A stretch of 62,175 nucleotides of DNA from an uncultured Campylobacter sp. Lineage in GTDB: Bacteria; Campylobacterota; Campylobacteria; Campylobacterales; Campylobacteraceae. Below are positions 1-9,062 of the stretch, piece by piece; within the stretch, counting starts at the first letter, position 1, and each line of letters starts with the position of its first letter. Position numbers and translations under genes: made by a program. The stretch covers positions 1-62,175 of the forward strand of contig NZ_CALKTC010000001.1 of assembly GCF_937996225.1 (NCBI RefSeq), in the 5' to 3' direction. A model generated the notes under the pieces. It worked only from the letters and a program-made list of their open reading frames with translations, did no database searches and had not been told where the DNA came from.

Positions 1-14
1 GGGGGGGGGGGGGG
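1..14. repeat. Homopolymeric G tract (at least 14 G) at the window edge
   Basis: The window opens with 14 consecutive G, cut by the window edge, so the true length is unknown. It lies 36 bases before the ATG of the Sel1-repeat gene. Long G/C tracts in Campylobacter are classic slipped-strand sites that switch genes or promoters. Here the tract is intergenic, so any effect would be on transcription of the downstream gene or on a gene to the left that cannot be seen. Confidence 0.85.
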
Positions 15-50
15 TAGAATTAGCCAAATTTTACCCGGAAAGGATACTAA

Positions 51-728
51 ATGAAAAAATTGCTATTTGCGTTGGCGCTCGCCGTTTGCTTTGCGTTAGG
101 AGCGTCCGAGCTTGAGACGCTAGAAAAAGAGTGCAATGACGGCGATATGGAGTCTTGCGCCGAGGCAGGATTGCAATGTAAGGATAACGCAAAAAAGCTA
201 AAACTATTTGAAAAAGCTTGTAACGGCGGAAATAAGCTCGGTTGTCTCGGAGTCTCGGGCGTAATGATGCAAGAAGATCCAAAAAAAGCCGTCGAGTATT
301 TTGAAAAAAAATGCGATTCTGGAGACGCTCTTGATTGCGCATTATTAGGGGTCATGTATAAGGACGGAGACGGAGTCGAAAAAGATATATCAAAAGCGGT
401 AATCTATTATGATAAAGCTTGTGACATAGGAGATGGACTATCATGCGGTATGTTGGCAGATATGTACCGTAAAGGAGACGGCATAAAAATAGATTTCATA
501 AGAGCGGCGGTTTATTATAAAAAAGGTTGCGACATAGCAGGCGAATTACTGAATTGCTACAATTTTGCGGTTTTTAACCATTACGTCGAAAAAGATAAAA
601 GTAAAGCTGCGCAATACTTTAAAAAAGCTTGCGATCTAGGCAAAAATAAAAATTCTCTTTTTATGAATCTGCCCGAGTTTAAAGAAACTTGGCAAAAATC
701 CTGCGATATGTATGAGCTACTAAAATAG
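51..728 (+). CDS. Secreted cysteine-rich Sel1-repeat protein (Hcp-like)
   Basis: A 225-residue protein with a signal peptide (MKKLLFALALAVCFALGAS) followed by Sel1/TPR-like helical repeats. Repeats carry the GD..SC / A..LG..Y..G.GV pattern, for example around GDALDCALLGVMYKDGDG and GDGLSCGMLADMYRKGDG. Cysteines recur at repeat spacing, as in Helicobacter cysteine-rich proteins, where they form disulfides inside each repeat in the periplasm. Such proteins are scaffolds for protein binding; no enzyme activity is evident. The start at 51 is supported by AAAGGA about 7 bases upstream. The last repeats are degenerate. The family is clear, the partner unknown. Confidence 0.85.
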   Translation: MKKLLFALALAVCFALGASELETLEKECNDGDMESCAEAGLQCKDNAKKLKLFEKACNGGNKLGCLGVSGVMMQEDPKKAVEYFEKKCDSGDALDCALLGVMYKDGDGVEKDISKAVIYYDKACDIGDGLSCGMLADMYRKGDGIKIDFIRAAVYYKKGCDIAGELLNCYNFAVFNHYVEKDKSKAAQYFKKACDLGKNKNSLFMNLPEFKETWQKSCDMYELLK

Positions 729-1490
729 CGCGCCGAGTTGCGGCCGGTACAATATGCATCGGCTGCGGCTCAAAATCCCCGCATCTAAATTTAAATCGCG
801 GCGGTAGGCTACTAAGCTCAACGATAAAATTTTAAATTAATCGGGTGATATGCGGCAGAATTTAACGTAAATTTACACGGATCCTGCACAGATTTTGATG
901 CGAGCAAAGCGCTAAAATAAAGAGGCGAATTTGTCATAAGCAAATGCGTGCTAAAAGCATAGATTGGTACGCAGCAAAATTTTAAGTTAGAATTTATGAA
1001 ATCTTATGCGCTTCGCCTCTGCACGGATCGGACGAAAGTAGAATTGCAAGATTGGAATTTACGCAGTCGCGCGTATAAAGCTTCGCGCGAATTTTTTGAT
1101 GTGGAATTTAGAATTTTAAAATTCCTAGAGCTTCGAATCTGGCACTGAGCCTTGAAATATCGTAGTGATAGAATTTTAAAATTTACCGCTGCATCGTTTT
1201 AAAAATCTTGCTTGAAAATTTTAATTACGCAGCGTAAAATTTTTCATTTCTGCCGCGACGCTGCGTTTTTCTATAAAAATTTTGCTCTTTTGCTCTGGTG
1301 CTGTATTTTCGTCGTAGAATTTCGCGACTTTTTACGGCGCAGAATTTTTAGCGCGAAGTTTCTCATTATTTTGCTTGTTAAAATTTAAGTGATAAATCCC
1401 ACGATGTAAACGCACGGCATAAGGCTCTTATCGCTGGCGCCACTTTAAAGCGAAATGAGATAAATTCTACGTGGCGCAAAAGGCGTCCGA
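729..1490. other. Gene-free spacer filled with AT-rich short words
   Basis: No open frame with convincing codon use or homology was seen on either strand. The stretch is dominated by recurring words such as GAATTTTAAAATT, GCAAAATTTTA and CGCGAATTTT, separated by 10-20 bases of GC-richer sequence. This is the same pattern found in most spacers of this window. Confidence 0.6.
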
Positions 1491-2345
1491 TTAGGCCTTG
1501 GGGCGTCCTTGCATACTGCGCAAAAGCGCGATCTCCTCCGCCCAGAGGCTATCGTCGATCGTTTCTAAAATCAGCGGGATCTCGTCGATGTTCGGGTCGT
1601 TCATGATGTTTTCAAACGCCGCTAGCCCCAAAAATCCGCGTCCGAGGCTTTCGTGCCGATCCTTACGCACGCCAAGCTCGTTTTTCGTGTCGTTTAAGTG
1701 CATGCCGCTTAAAAATTTATAGCCGATCGCGCGGTCAAACTCGCTCATAGTGCGCTCGTAGGCCTGCGGGCTGCGAAGGTCGTATCCTGCGGCGAACGCG
1801 TGACAGGTGTCGATGCAGACGCTGATGCGATCTTTGTTTGAAATTTTGTCGATCACGTAAGCGAGCTGAGCGAAATCATAGCCGAGATTGGAGCCCTGGC
1901 CGGCGGTGTTTTCGAGCACGAGCTTGACGCCTGCGGTGTTTGCGATGGCGAAATTTAGCGACCCTGCGATATTATCCAGGCACTCTTGAGCTGAAATTTC
2001 ATTTAGATGCGAGCCCGGATGAAAGTTCAAAAGCTTAAGTCCGAGCGCCTCGCAGCGGCGGATCTCGTCCACGAAGGCGTTTAGGGACTTCTCGCGCTCT
2101 GCCTCGCGCGGATGGCCCAAATTTATGAGGTAGCTGTCGTGTACCAAGACATGCTCCGCGCTGATGCCGCTTTGCCTCAGCGCGTCTTTAAATGCGGCGA
2201 TCTCCTCCGCGCTAAGCGGCGGCGCGTCCCATCTGCGCTGATTTTTGACGAACATTGCAAACGCGTCCGCCCCGATCTTTGCGGCGTTTAACGGCGTGTT
2301 AGAAACCCCGCCGCTAGCACTCACGTGCGCTCCGATCCGCTTCAT
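1491..2345 (-). CDS. nfo: Endonuclease IV (AP endonuclease)
   Basis: A 284-residue TIM-barrel protein of the AP endonuclease 2 family. It cuts the backbone 5' of abasic sites during base excision repair, using three zinc ions. Visible family motifs are the N-terminal GAHVSASGG, LLNFHPGSHL, LVLENTAGQG, ISVCIDTCHAFAAGYD, GMHLNDTKNELG with the following DRHESLGRG, and PLILETI. The zinc-binding His, Glu and Asp residues of these blocks are present. Length is normal for the family. The gene stands alone, and the spacer upstream of its start holds no partner gene. Confidence 0.97.
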   Translation of the reverse strand: MKRIGAHVSASGGVSNTPLNAAKIGADAFAMFVKNQRRWDAPPLSAEEIAAFKDALRQSGISAEHVLVHDSYLINLGHPREAEREKSLNAFVDEIRRCEALGLKLLNFHPGSHLNEISAQECLDNIAGSLNFAIANTAGVKLVLENTAGQGSNLGYDFAQLAYVIDKISNKDRISVCIDTCHAFAAGYDLRSPQAYERTMSEFDRAIGYKFLSGMHLNDTKNELGVRKDRHESLGRGFLGLAAFENIMNDPNIDEIPLILETIDDSLWAEEIALLRSMQGRPKA

Positions 2346-2712
2346 TTTACCTCCTAAATTTTATTTTACGCCGCGTGCGGCAAAATTTTATTAACTCTGG
2401 CCGCGCGCGGATTTTTAAATTTAAATGCGCGCTTTTCTTTCGCACATACGCGCTGCTTAGTAAATTTCGCCGCGAAGAGCCGGCGCAGAGTATTGATAAA
2501 ACCGCGCCGTTTGCACAAGCTGAAAACTACCCCGCCGAGTAATGAAATTTTGACCGCTAGCGCCGTGTTTTAAAGCGGCGACCGAAGCGCATTATTTCCG
2601 TGCGGTTACAAGAACGCACCGCACGAAATTTTACTCGTTCGCGATTTGTTCACGCCGCCCACGAAATTGAATTTCACGTGCTACAAATATTGCTCGCGGC
2701 TAGCGCAAAATT
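2346..2712. other. Spacer between nfo and a lipoprotein gene
   Basis: About 370 bases, GC-rich in places, with no supported gene on either strand. A short plus-strand frame from about 2600 has no recognisable protein and overlaps the lipoprotein gene antisense. Any nfo promoter would have to lie in its left part; no clear -10 box was found. Confidence 0.5.
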
Positions 2713-3207
2713 TTACTGCAGCTCGCGGATTTTAATCTTTACGCCGCGCTTTGCGTCGGCGAAGCTTATGGATCTTCCGCCACCGTCCTTGTCGCGGCAA
2801 ACCTTATAATCGATAGAGCCATCTTGCAGGCTTTGCGCGAGGCAACGGCGCTCGCCTGCGTCGCTGCCGCCAAAGATCGGCTTGCCGTCTAGGATTTGGC
2901 CGAGAAGCCCGCGGTAGTGCTCGGCGCCAAAGAATTTTTTATTGAAAACGAGCTCATCGTCGCACGCGCCGTTCATGCAAATTTTATCGCCTTTTAAAAC
3001 CAGGCTCAGCACGCTGATGCCGCTTGCGTAAATTTGAACTTCGGTTTGGTTTTTAAATTTACGCATAAAGCCCGCGTCGCTGGTGCGAGTAAGCGGCGAA
3101 ATGACGGTGAAATTTACAGCTTGCGTAGAAGCGGGCTTGAGTGCGGTGGTAGCACAGCCTGCGAGCAGAAGCGAAAGTGCAAGTGGCGCCAGAAAAGAGC
3201 ATTTCAT
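2713..3207 (-). CDS. Conserved hypothetical outer-membrane lipoprotein
   Basis: 164 residues starting with a lipoprotein signal (lipobox LLAGC, modified Cys at residue 18). The mature part has a Thr/Ser-rich start and then a compact domain with four further Cys (KICMNGACDD, ERRCLAQ, YKVCRDKD), possibly two disulfides. I do not recognise a named family; campylobacters commonly carry a lipoprotein of this size. It is monocistronic, reading away from tRNA-Glu. Its function is unknown. Confidence 0.75.
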   Translation of the reverse strand: MKCSFLAPLALSLLLAGCATTALKPASTQAVNFTVISPLTRTSDAGFMRKFKNQTEVQIYASGISVLSLVLKGDKICMNGACDDELVFNKKFFGAEHYRGLLGQILDGKPIFGGSDAGERRCLAQSLQDGSIDYKVCRDKDGGGRSISFADAKRGVKIKIRELQ

Positions 3208-3284
3208 AAATAATCCTTAATTTAAGTTGGGTTTAAGTGCGTCTTGAGTAGAATACCGCCTTTAATCTTAATACCAGATTAAGT

Positions 3285-3359
3285 GGCCCCTTCGTCTAAC
3301 GGTTAGGACATCGCCCTTTCACGGCGGTAAAACGAGTTCGAATCTCGTAGGGGTCGCCA
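3285..3359 (+). tRNA. tRNA-Glu (anticodon TTC)
   Basis: A complete cloverleaf of 75 bases including an encoded CCA. The acceptor GGCCCCT pairs with AGGGGTC, allowing one G-U pair. The anticodon loop CTTTCAC sits on a TCGCC/GGCGG stem and the T arm contains GTTCGAATC. It closely resembles bacterial tRNA-Glu(UUC). It stands alone between two protein genes. Confidence 0.97.
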
Positions 3360-3606
3360 CTTCTAGCTTAAAAATTTTTTGACACAAATTTTAGCTTTTG
3401 TAAAATTCTGAAATTTTATCTAACTACTAAATTTCAAAATTATGCGCTTTCGCTGCTTCCTGCGCTACAAAATTTCAAGACTGCAATAAAATTCTACTTG
3501 ATAGTTTTAAAATTTATCCCCGCCGAATTTATGTAATAAATTTTATGCAAACAAATAAAACTCGCAAATTTAGCTCTTTCTAAAAAAAATTCGCTAAATT
3601 TATTGA

Positions 3607-4344
3607 ATGCAAAATTTTAAAGAATATGTAAATGAAATTCTAAAAAATCATCCTGGCGAGCGCGTCACGAGCTTTAGTTTCGAAGGAGAGAAATACTGGC
3701 TAAAGCAGCCGGAACTGCGCATCCGCGGTGGATTGCTTACGAAAATATTTAAAGCAAATCCGAAAGCCGCTTTCGATTACGAAGCGCTAAAATGCGAGAG
3801 CCTGTACGCAGCCGGCGCGCCTGTGCCGCAGCTGGTGCTGCGAGACGAGAACTTTTTCGTACTCAAAGACGGCGGCACGCCGGTGGACGAGGTGCTAAAA
3901 AGCTCGGATGAGGCATTTTGTGTGGCGCTCATTCAGGGTTACGCTGCAGCGTTAGCACAGCTGCATTCGCGCGGCTTCATACACGGCAGACCCGCACTGC
4001 GCGACGTCTTAGTAAAAAACGGCGAAATGAAATTTATAGATTTTGAAAATCGCGGCGAGCGCGGTGATCTGCAAAAAGCTAAAATGCGAGATTTTTTGCT
4101 GTTTGTCTATGATCTGTGTCGTGAAGGGCTGAACGAAGGCTTGGTGCGCGCAGGCATTCGCACCTACGCCTCAAGCGGCGGGCAGGATGTAGTGCAAAGT
4201 GCGTGGGCTACGGTACTTGCGCTGCGTCCGATATATTTTATCGCCAGGCTCTTGCCGCAAAAATTTAAAGATCTAAACGCGCTCGTGCGCACGTTTGAGC
4301 TCTGCCTAAAAATAATTGAGGAAAACGATGGTCAAACAAAGTAA
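3607..4344 (+). CDS. Kinase-fold protein, lipopolysaccharide-kinase (WaaP/KdkA) like
   Basis: 245 residues with a small-kinase architecture. There is an N-lobe lysine in EKYWLKQPE, then LHSRGFIHGRPALRDVLV matching the catalytic H-G-x-x-x-x-D/N loop, and MKFIDFEN as the metal-binding DFE/DFG block. Members of this group phosphorylate sugars of the LPS inner core, usually Kdo or heptose, at the cytoplasmic face of the inner membrane. The substrate here is unknown. The 3' end overlaps the next gene, an exporter, by 17 bases, so the two are probably co-transcribed. Confidence 0.6.
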   Translation: MQNFKEYVNEILKNHPGERVTSFSFEGEKYWLKQPELRIRGGLLTKIFKANPKAAFDYEALKCESLYAAGAPVPQLVLRDENFFVLKDGGTPVDEVLKSSDEAFCVALIQGYAAALAQLHSRGFIHGRPALRDVLVKNGEMKFIDFENRGERGDLQKAKMRDFLLFVYDLCREGLNEGLVRAGIRTYASSGGQDVVQSAWATVLALRPIYFIARLLPQKFKDLNALVRTFELCLKIIEENDGQTK

Positions 4345-5527
4345 ATTCGCTAAATTTAAGCTGGTGATTATACTCGCCTATATGTCCGCTCTGGCGCCAC
4401 TTTCCACCGATATGTATCTGCCTGCGCTGGAAAAGGTAAAGGCAAGCTTTGCTACGAGCGAGTTTTACACTCAGCTATCGGTTGCGAGTTTTTTCATCGC
4501 TTTTGCACTAGGACAGCTCGTTTATGGGCCGCTGAGCGATAAATTTGGCCGTAAAAAGCCGTTATACGCGGGCATTTTGCTTTTTATATGTGCATCGCTT
4601 GCTTGCGTGAGCTTTGATAGTGTTTACGCGTTTATATTTTTTAGATTTTTGCAAGCTTTGGGTGGGTGCGCTGGAGTGGTACTTGCGCGAGCCGTAATTA
4701 ATGATAAATTCGAACTGCACGAGGCTGCGGCGATGTTTGCGCTGATGATGGTCGTAGGCTCGCTAGCGCCGATGCTAGCACCAACTCTAGGTGGATTTGT
4801 GCTAGATTTTTTCTCATGGCAAGCGATTTTTGCGATTTTGTTTGCGCTTGGAATTTTGCTTTTTGCATTTATATTTTTCGGACTCGACGAGAGCGCTCAG
4901 ATAGACAGGACTGCTACACTTAGCGTAAAAGGCGTGCTTGGCGAATACAGCATAATCTTGCGAAATAAAGAATTTATGCGCTATACGCTAGGATTTGCGG
5001 TTGCGATGAGCGCGCTTTTTGCTTATATCACGGGCTCTAGCTTTATATTTTTGGGCTATTATGGTTTGGGTGAGCATGCCTTTGGCGTAATATTTGGCAT
5101 CAACGCTCTTGGAATGACCCTTGTTTCGGCACTAAATGCCAAACTCGTGCAAAATCGCGAACCCGCCGCTTTATTAAATTTCGGCCTAATAGCGATGCTA
5201 GTGACAAGCTTGATTTTGCTTGCATGCGCTATGCTTGACCTTCCTTTCATCTGCTTTGAGGCTTCGCTTTTTGTATTACTTTCGTCTCTTGGCTTTGTTG
5301 CGCCTAACGCCACGACGCTTGCGATGGCGCTGTATAAGGACGGCAACTCGGGCGCAGCTTCGGCGGTACTGGGGACTGCGCAATTTGCTATCGCCGGGGC
5401 TATTTCGTTTATCGTGGGTGCAGTGGGAGCGAATAAGCCGTTTTTGCTCGCAAGTGTGATGGCGATTTGTGCTCTTTGTGCTAACGCCGTGTATTTTTTA
5501 TTGCGAGAAAAGAATCAAAAATTTTAA
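4328..5527 (+). CDS. MFS drug/metabolite exporter, Bcr/CflA family
   Basis: A 12-helix major facilitator. The A-motif GPLSDKFGRKKPLYAG follows helix 2, and the N-terminus LAPLSTDMYLPALE is typical of the Bcr/CflA drug:proton antiporters (sulfonamide, bicyclomycin and florfenicol resistance types). The frame could open at a TTG at 4316, but I place the start at the ATG at 4328, preceded by GAGG at suitable distance, giving about 399 residues. It overlaps the kinase-like gene by 17 bases. The natural substrate cannot be told from sequence. Confidence 0.88.
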   Translation: MVKQSKFAKFKLVIILAYMSALAPLSTDMYLPALEKVKASFATSEFYTQLSVASFFIAFALGQLVYGPLSDKFGRKKPLYAGILLFICASLACVSFDSVYAFIFFRFLQALGGCAGVVLARAVINDKFELHEAAAMFALMMVVGSLAPMLAPTLGGFVLDFFSWQAIFAILFALGILLFAFIFFGLDESAQIDRTATLSVKGVLGEYSIILRNKEFMRYTLGFAVAMSALFAYITGSSFIFLGYYGLGEHAFGVIFGINALGMTLVSALNAKLVQNREPAALLNFGLIAMLVTSLILLACAMLDLPFICFEASLFVLLSSLGFVAPNATTLAMALYKDGNSGAASAVLGTAQFAIAGAISFIVGAVGANKPFLLASVMAICALCANAVYFLLREKNQKF

Positions 5528-5582
5528 TTTTAATATTTTTTAAATTTATCGTTAAGGATTGATTGGCTAAAATTAACACTCG

Positions 5583-5602
5583 TTCTTTCAGCGTAAGAAA
5601 GA
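5583..5602 (+). promoter_or_regulatory. Small hairpin in the thrS leader
   Basis: TCTTTC at 5584-5589 and GAAAGA at 5597-5602 form a perfect 6-bp stem with a 7-base loop, ending about 28 bases before the thrS ATG. It could influence thrS translation, as leader structures do in E. coli, but it does not mimic tRNA-Thr convincingly. Confidence 0.3.
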
Positions 5603-5630
5603 CAATTCGGTAAAAAGAGGAAACAAGCCA

Positions 5631-7454
5631 ATGAGCGATATTATCGCGTATAAATTTAACGGTGAAATTTACGATACACAAAGTATCGGTGAGCACGCAA
5701 GCGAGGCGCAACCGATATATTTCGATAACTCCGAGGACGCGCTAAAGGTGATCCGCCACTCCTGTGCGCACCTTTTGGCGCAGGCGGTGCGCGAGCTATA
5801 CCCAGGTGCAAAATTTTTCGTAGGGCCCGCGATCGAAGATGGGTTTTACTATGATATGCGCGTTAGCAAAGATAACGGCGAGAAGCTCGGTGAAGAGGAT
5901 TTGGGGGCGATCGAAAAAAAGATGCGCGCGCTTGCCGAGGCAAATTTAGAGATTAAAAAGATAGCCTCCACTAAAGAGGCGGTCGCGAAAAAATATGCAA
6001 ACGACGATCTTAAACAGGAAGTTTTAAAACGTATCCCCGAAGGCCCAGTCAGCTTATACGCGCAGGGCGAGTTTGAGGACATCTGCCGCGGCCCGCACGT
6101 GCAAAATACGAAATTTTTGAAAAATTTCGCCCTTACTCGCATCGCGGGAGCGTATCTCGGCGGTGACGAGAAGCGCGAGATGCTAACTCGCATCTACGGC
6201 GTCGTATTTGCCGATAAAGATAGCCTTAAAAAGCACCTTACGATGCTCGAAGAAGCCAAGAAGCGCGATCACCGAAAGCTAGGAGCTGAGATGAAATTTT
6301 TCACCTTCGACGAGCAGATCGGCGCAGGACTTCCGATCTGGCTTCCTGCCGGCACGAGGATGCGTATAAAGCTCGAGGGGCGCCTTTATAGGCAGCTTCG
6401 CAAGCGCGGCTACGAGCCGGTGCGAGGTCCTGAAATTTTAAAATCCGACGCGTGGAAGATCAGCGGACACTACAGCAATTACAAAGAAAATATGTATTTT
6501 ACGACGATCGAGGATCAAGAATACGGTATCAAGCCGATGAACTGCGTCGGTCATATCAAGGTTTATCAAAGCGAAATCCGCTCATATCGCGATCTGCCGC
6601 TTAAATTTTGCGAGTACGGCGTCGTGCACCGCCATGAAAAAAGCGGCGTATTGCACGGACTTTTCCGCGTGCGCGAGTTTACGCAGGACGACGCACATCT
6701 GTTTGTGATGCCAAGCCAGATCAAAGAAAACGTCTATGAAATTTTAGATTTCGTGGGGCTTTTGATGAAAGCCTTCGGCTTTGAATACGAGCTTGAAATT
6801 TCGACCAAACCGCAAAAGGCGGTCGGCGACGACGAGGTTTGGGAGATCGCGACGAAGGCTTTAAAAGACGCGCTTGACGAAAAAGGCTTAAAATACGGCC
6901 TAGACGAGGGCGGCGGCGCATTCTACGGACCTAAGATCGATATCAAAATCACCGATGCGCTCGGGCGAAAATGGCAGTGCGGCACGGTGCAGGTCGATTT
7001 TAACCTGCCTGCGCGCTTCGAGCTTGGTTACATCGACGAAAATAATGAAAAAAAGCAGCCCGTGATGCTGCATCGCGCGATTTTGGGAAGCTTCGAGCGC
7101 TTCGTGGGGATTTTGCTCGAGCACACCGCGGGCGAGCTTCCGTTTTGGATCTGTCCTACGCAGGTATCGATCGTGCCGATCGGCGAGGCGCACGCAGACT
7201 ACGCGAAAGAAATTTTAAATTTGCTGCGCGCTGCGGACATTGACGGCGAAATTTTAGATAAAAACGAGACGCTAAATAAACGAATCAGAACGGCTGAAAA
7301 GCAGAAGGTGCCGCTCATCATCGTCCTAGGCGATAATGAAGTTTCGGCTCGCAGCGTGGCTCTGCGCGATCGCATGGCGCGCGAACAGCGAAATTTAGGG
7401 CTGGATGAGTTTTTAAATTTCGTAAAAGCTAAATTAAACGAGGTGAATTTTTGA
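5631..7454 (+). CDS. thrS: Threonyl-tRNA synthetase
   Basis: 607-residue class II synthetase joining threonine to tRNA-Thr. The N-terminal TGS-like domain is shortened. The editing domain carries HSCAHLLAQAVRELYPGA and the downstream DICRGPHV zinc-like block. The catalytic core has MNCVGH (zinc Cys), HRHEKSGVLHGLFRVREF (motif 2) and AILGSFERFVGI (motif 3), and an anticodon-binding domain follows from about residue 500. The start is supported by AGAGG upstream. It overlaps infC by 4 bases and heads the thrS-infC-rpmI-rplT order common in bacteria. Confidence 0.98.
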   Translation: MSDIIAYKFNGEIYDTQSIGEHASEAQPIYFDNSEDALKVIRHSCAHLLAQAVRELYPGAKFFVGPAIEDGFYYDMRVSKDNGEKLGEEDLGAIEKKMRALAEANLEIKKIASTKEAVAKKYANDDLKQEVLKRIPEGPVSLYAQGEFEDICRGPHVQNTKFLKNFALTRIAGAYLGGDEKREMLTRIYGVVFADKDSLKKHLTMLEEAKKRDHRKLGAEMKFFTFDEQIGAGLPIWLPAGTRMRIKLEGRLYRQLRKRGYEPVRGPEILKSDAWKISGHYSNYKENMYFTTIEDQEYGIKPMNCVGHIKVYQSEIRSYRDLPLKFCEYGVVHRHEKSGVLHGLFRVREFTQDDAHLFVMPSQIKENVYEILDFVGLLMKAFGFEYELEISTKPQKAVGDDEVWEIATKALKDALDEKGLKYGLDEGGGAFYGPKIDIKITDALGRKWQCGTVQVDFNLPARFELGYIDENNEKKQPVMLHRAILGSFERFVGILLEHTAGELPFWICPTQVSIVPIGEAHADYAKEILNLLRAADIDGEILDKNETLNKRIRTAEKQKVPLIIVLGDNEVSARSVALRDRMAREQRNLGLDEFLNFVKAKLNEVNF

Positions 7455-7972
7455 GCAGAGGCAAAGAGGTTTTTCTAAACGAGGACATTCCGGCTAGCGA
7501 AGTCAGGTGCATAGGCGACAACGGCGAGGTTTACGGCATAATTTCAAAGGCGCAGGCGCTGCAGATCGCCGAGCGAGAGGGTGTGGATCTGGTTTTGATA
7601 GCGCCCGATGCAAAGCCGCCCGTTTGCAAGGTCATGAACTACAGCAAATTTCGCTATCAGCAGGAAAAAAAGCTCAAAGAGGCGAAAAAAAAGCAAAAAA
7701 TCATCGAGGTCAAAGAGATCAAGCTGTCCGCCAAAATCGCTCAAAATGACATTAATTACAAAGTAAAACACGCGAAAGAATTCCTTAGTAGCGGCAAACA
7801 CGTCAAGCTTCGCGTATTTTTAAAAGGGCGCGAGATGTCGAGCCCCGAAATCGGAGTAAATTTGCTCAATAAAATTTGGGACGAATTTTTTGCAGAAGTT
7901 GCCGATCGCGATAAAGCGCCTGCGCTGGAGGGTCGCTACGTAAATATGCTGATCACGCCGAAAAAGGCGTAG
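7451..7972 (+). CDS. infC: Translation initiation factor IF-3
   Basis: 173 residues. The N-domain (LNEDIPASEVRCIGDNGEVYG...) and C-domain (EIKLSAKIAQNDINYKVKHA, LRVFLKGREM) are joined by a lysine-rich linker. IF-3 binds the 30S subunit and proofreads the start codon. It begins with a TTG codon overlapping the thrS stop, preceded by GAGG. Non-ATG starts are a known feature of infC and underlie its autoregulation, since IF-3 discriminates against rare starts. Confidence 0.97.
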   Translation: MSRGKEVFLNEDIPASEVRCIGDNGEVYGIISKAQALQIAEREGVDLVLIAPDAKPPVCKVMNYSKFRYQQEKKLKEAKKKQKIIEVKEIKLSAKIAQNDINYKVKHAKEFLSSGKHVKLRVFLKGREMSSPEIGVNLLNKIWDEFFAEVADRDKAPALEGRYVNMLITPKKA

Positions 7973-8015
7973 CGTAAATTTAACGGTATTTTGCGCCGAG
8001 TGCGGCAAAATTTTA

Positions 8016-8058
8016 AAATTTACGCGCTGTTTTTCCCCGCGGTACAGCGCGTAAATTT
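8016..8058 (+). terminator. Long perfect inverted repeat after infC
   Basis: AAATTTACGCGCTGT (8016-8030) is repeated inverted at 8044-8058, a perfect 15-bp stem with a 13-base loop, 44 bases after the infC stop. There is no clean T run, so termination is probable rather than certain. The rest of the 315-base infC-rpmI spacer is AT-rich and holds no gene. A likely promoter for rpmI (TATATAC-like, about 8250-8262) lies shortly before the rpmI ribosome site. Confidence 0.55.
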
Positions 8059-8287
8059 AAACTAAATAGCAAAATTTTAAAATTTATACAGGCTAGTTTA
8101 TCTCTAAATTTAACCCTTTAAATTTGTATAAATTTTTTTGGATCCAGCTAAACCGAATCTTAAGCGGGCGGCAAAATTTAACTTTAAATTTATCTTGCGT
8201 TAATTTAAGCTCTAAAATTCCTTAAATTCAAATTTTTCAAAGAAACTTTATTATATACTTCTCATTCACTTTAAAAAAAGGACGACC

Positions 8288-8479
8288 ATGCCAAAGATGA
8301 AAAGCGTGCGCGGTGCCGTCAAGCGTTTTAAAGCGGGCAAAAACAAGATCAAAAGAGGCTCGGCGTTTCGCAGCCATATTTTGACGAAGATGTCTCAAAA
8401 ACGCAAGAGGAATTTGCGCGAGGCCCAATACGTCGATTCTACGAACGTATCTGCGGTTAAAAAAATGCTTTGCAAATAG
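8288..8479 (+). CDS. rpmI: 50S ribosomal protein L35
   Basis: 63 residues, very basic, with the L35 signature MPKMKSVRGAVKRFK and SHILTKMSQKRKRNLR. It is part of the large ribosomal subunit. AAAGGA lies 5 bases before the ATG. It is followed after 98 bases by rplT, its usual partner; the spacer carries a small hairpin (CCCTAAA at 8516-8522 with TTTAGGG at 8532-8538), which could tune rplT expression. Confidence 0.98.
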   Translation: MPKMKSVRGAVKRFKAGKNKIKRGSAFRSHILTKMSQKRKRNLREAQYVDSTNVSAVKKMLCK

Positions 8480-8577
8480 TGCGAAGTTAGTTTTTGACGA
8501 AAGTCATTCAAACTCCCCTAAATTTATGGATTTTAGGGCAAGATCCCAAAAGGGACGCCGATTAAGAAAGGATTAAT

Positions 8578-8934
8578 ATGGCAAGAGTAAAAACGGGCAT
8601 CGTTAGACGCCGCCGTCACAACAAGGTGCTAAAGCTTGCGCGCGGATTTTATAGCGCAAGACGCAAACATTTCAGAAAGGCCAAAGAGCAGCTGGAGAGA
8701 AGCCTCGTTTACGCCTTCCGTGACAGACGCGCGAAAAAACGCGATTTCCGCAGACTTTGGATAGTGCGCATCAATGCAGCTTGCAGGCTGAACGACATCA
8801 GCTATTCTAAATTTATAAACGGACTGAAAAAAGCGGGCATCGAGCTTGATAGAAAAATTTTAGCAAATATGGCTATGAACGACGCCGAAGCTTTCGCAAC
8901 CGTCGCGAAGAAGGCAAAAGCAGCATTAAAATAA
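8578..8934 (+). CDS. rplT: 50S ribosomal protein L20
   Basis: 118 residues with the L20 pattern MARVKTGIVRRRRHNKVLKLARGF, the YAFRDRRAKKRDFRRLWI block and a C-terminal globular domain. It binds 23S rRNA early in assembly and, in other bacteria, represses its own operon. AAAGGA precedes the ATG. It is the last gene of the translation cluster; a hairpin terminator follows directly. Confidence 0.98.
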   Translation: MARVKTGIVRRRRHNKVLKLARGFYSARRKHFRKAKEQLERSLVYAFRDRRAKKRDFRRLWIVRINAACRLNDISYSKFINGLKKAGIELDRKILANMAMNDAEAFATVAKKAKAALK

Positions 8935-8940
8935 GCTTTA

Positions 8941-8970
8941 AAATTTGGCCGTCTTAGGGCGGCTAAATTT
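8941..8970 (+). terminator. Hairpin terminator after rplT
   Basis: AAATTTGGCCG (8941-8951) pairs with CGGCTAAATTT (8960-8970), 11 bp with one G-U pair and an 8-base loop, 7 bases after the rplT stop and followed by TT. Confidence 0.6.
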
Positions 8971-9062
8971 TTAAATTTCGACAAAGCTTTTAATTTTAAA
9001 AGCGCGTCCGCAAATTTGTCGAAATTTAAGAATTTGGATAATTTTATTTGAGGCGGTGCAGA

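Noticed and set aside
3360..3606. tRNA-Glu as an integration site for a mobile element
   Set aside because: No integrase gene and no repeat of the tRNA 3' end were found downstream within the window.
5059..5346. 95-codon minus-strand frame inside the MFS exporter gene
   Set aside because: Antisense shadow of a membrane-protein gene; composition mirrors the plus-strand codons.
7451..7454. infC beginning at a later ATG instead of TTG
   Set aside because: The TTG has a good GAGG, keeps the conserved LNEDIPA N-terminus in frame, and rare starts are normal for infC.
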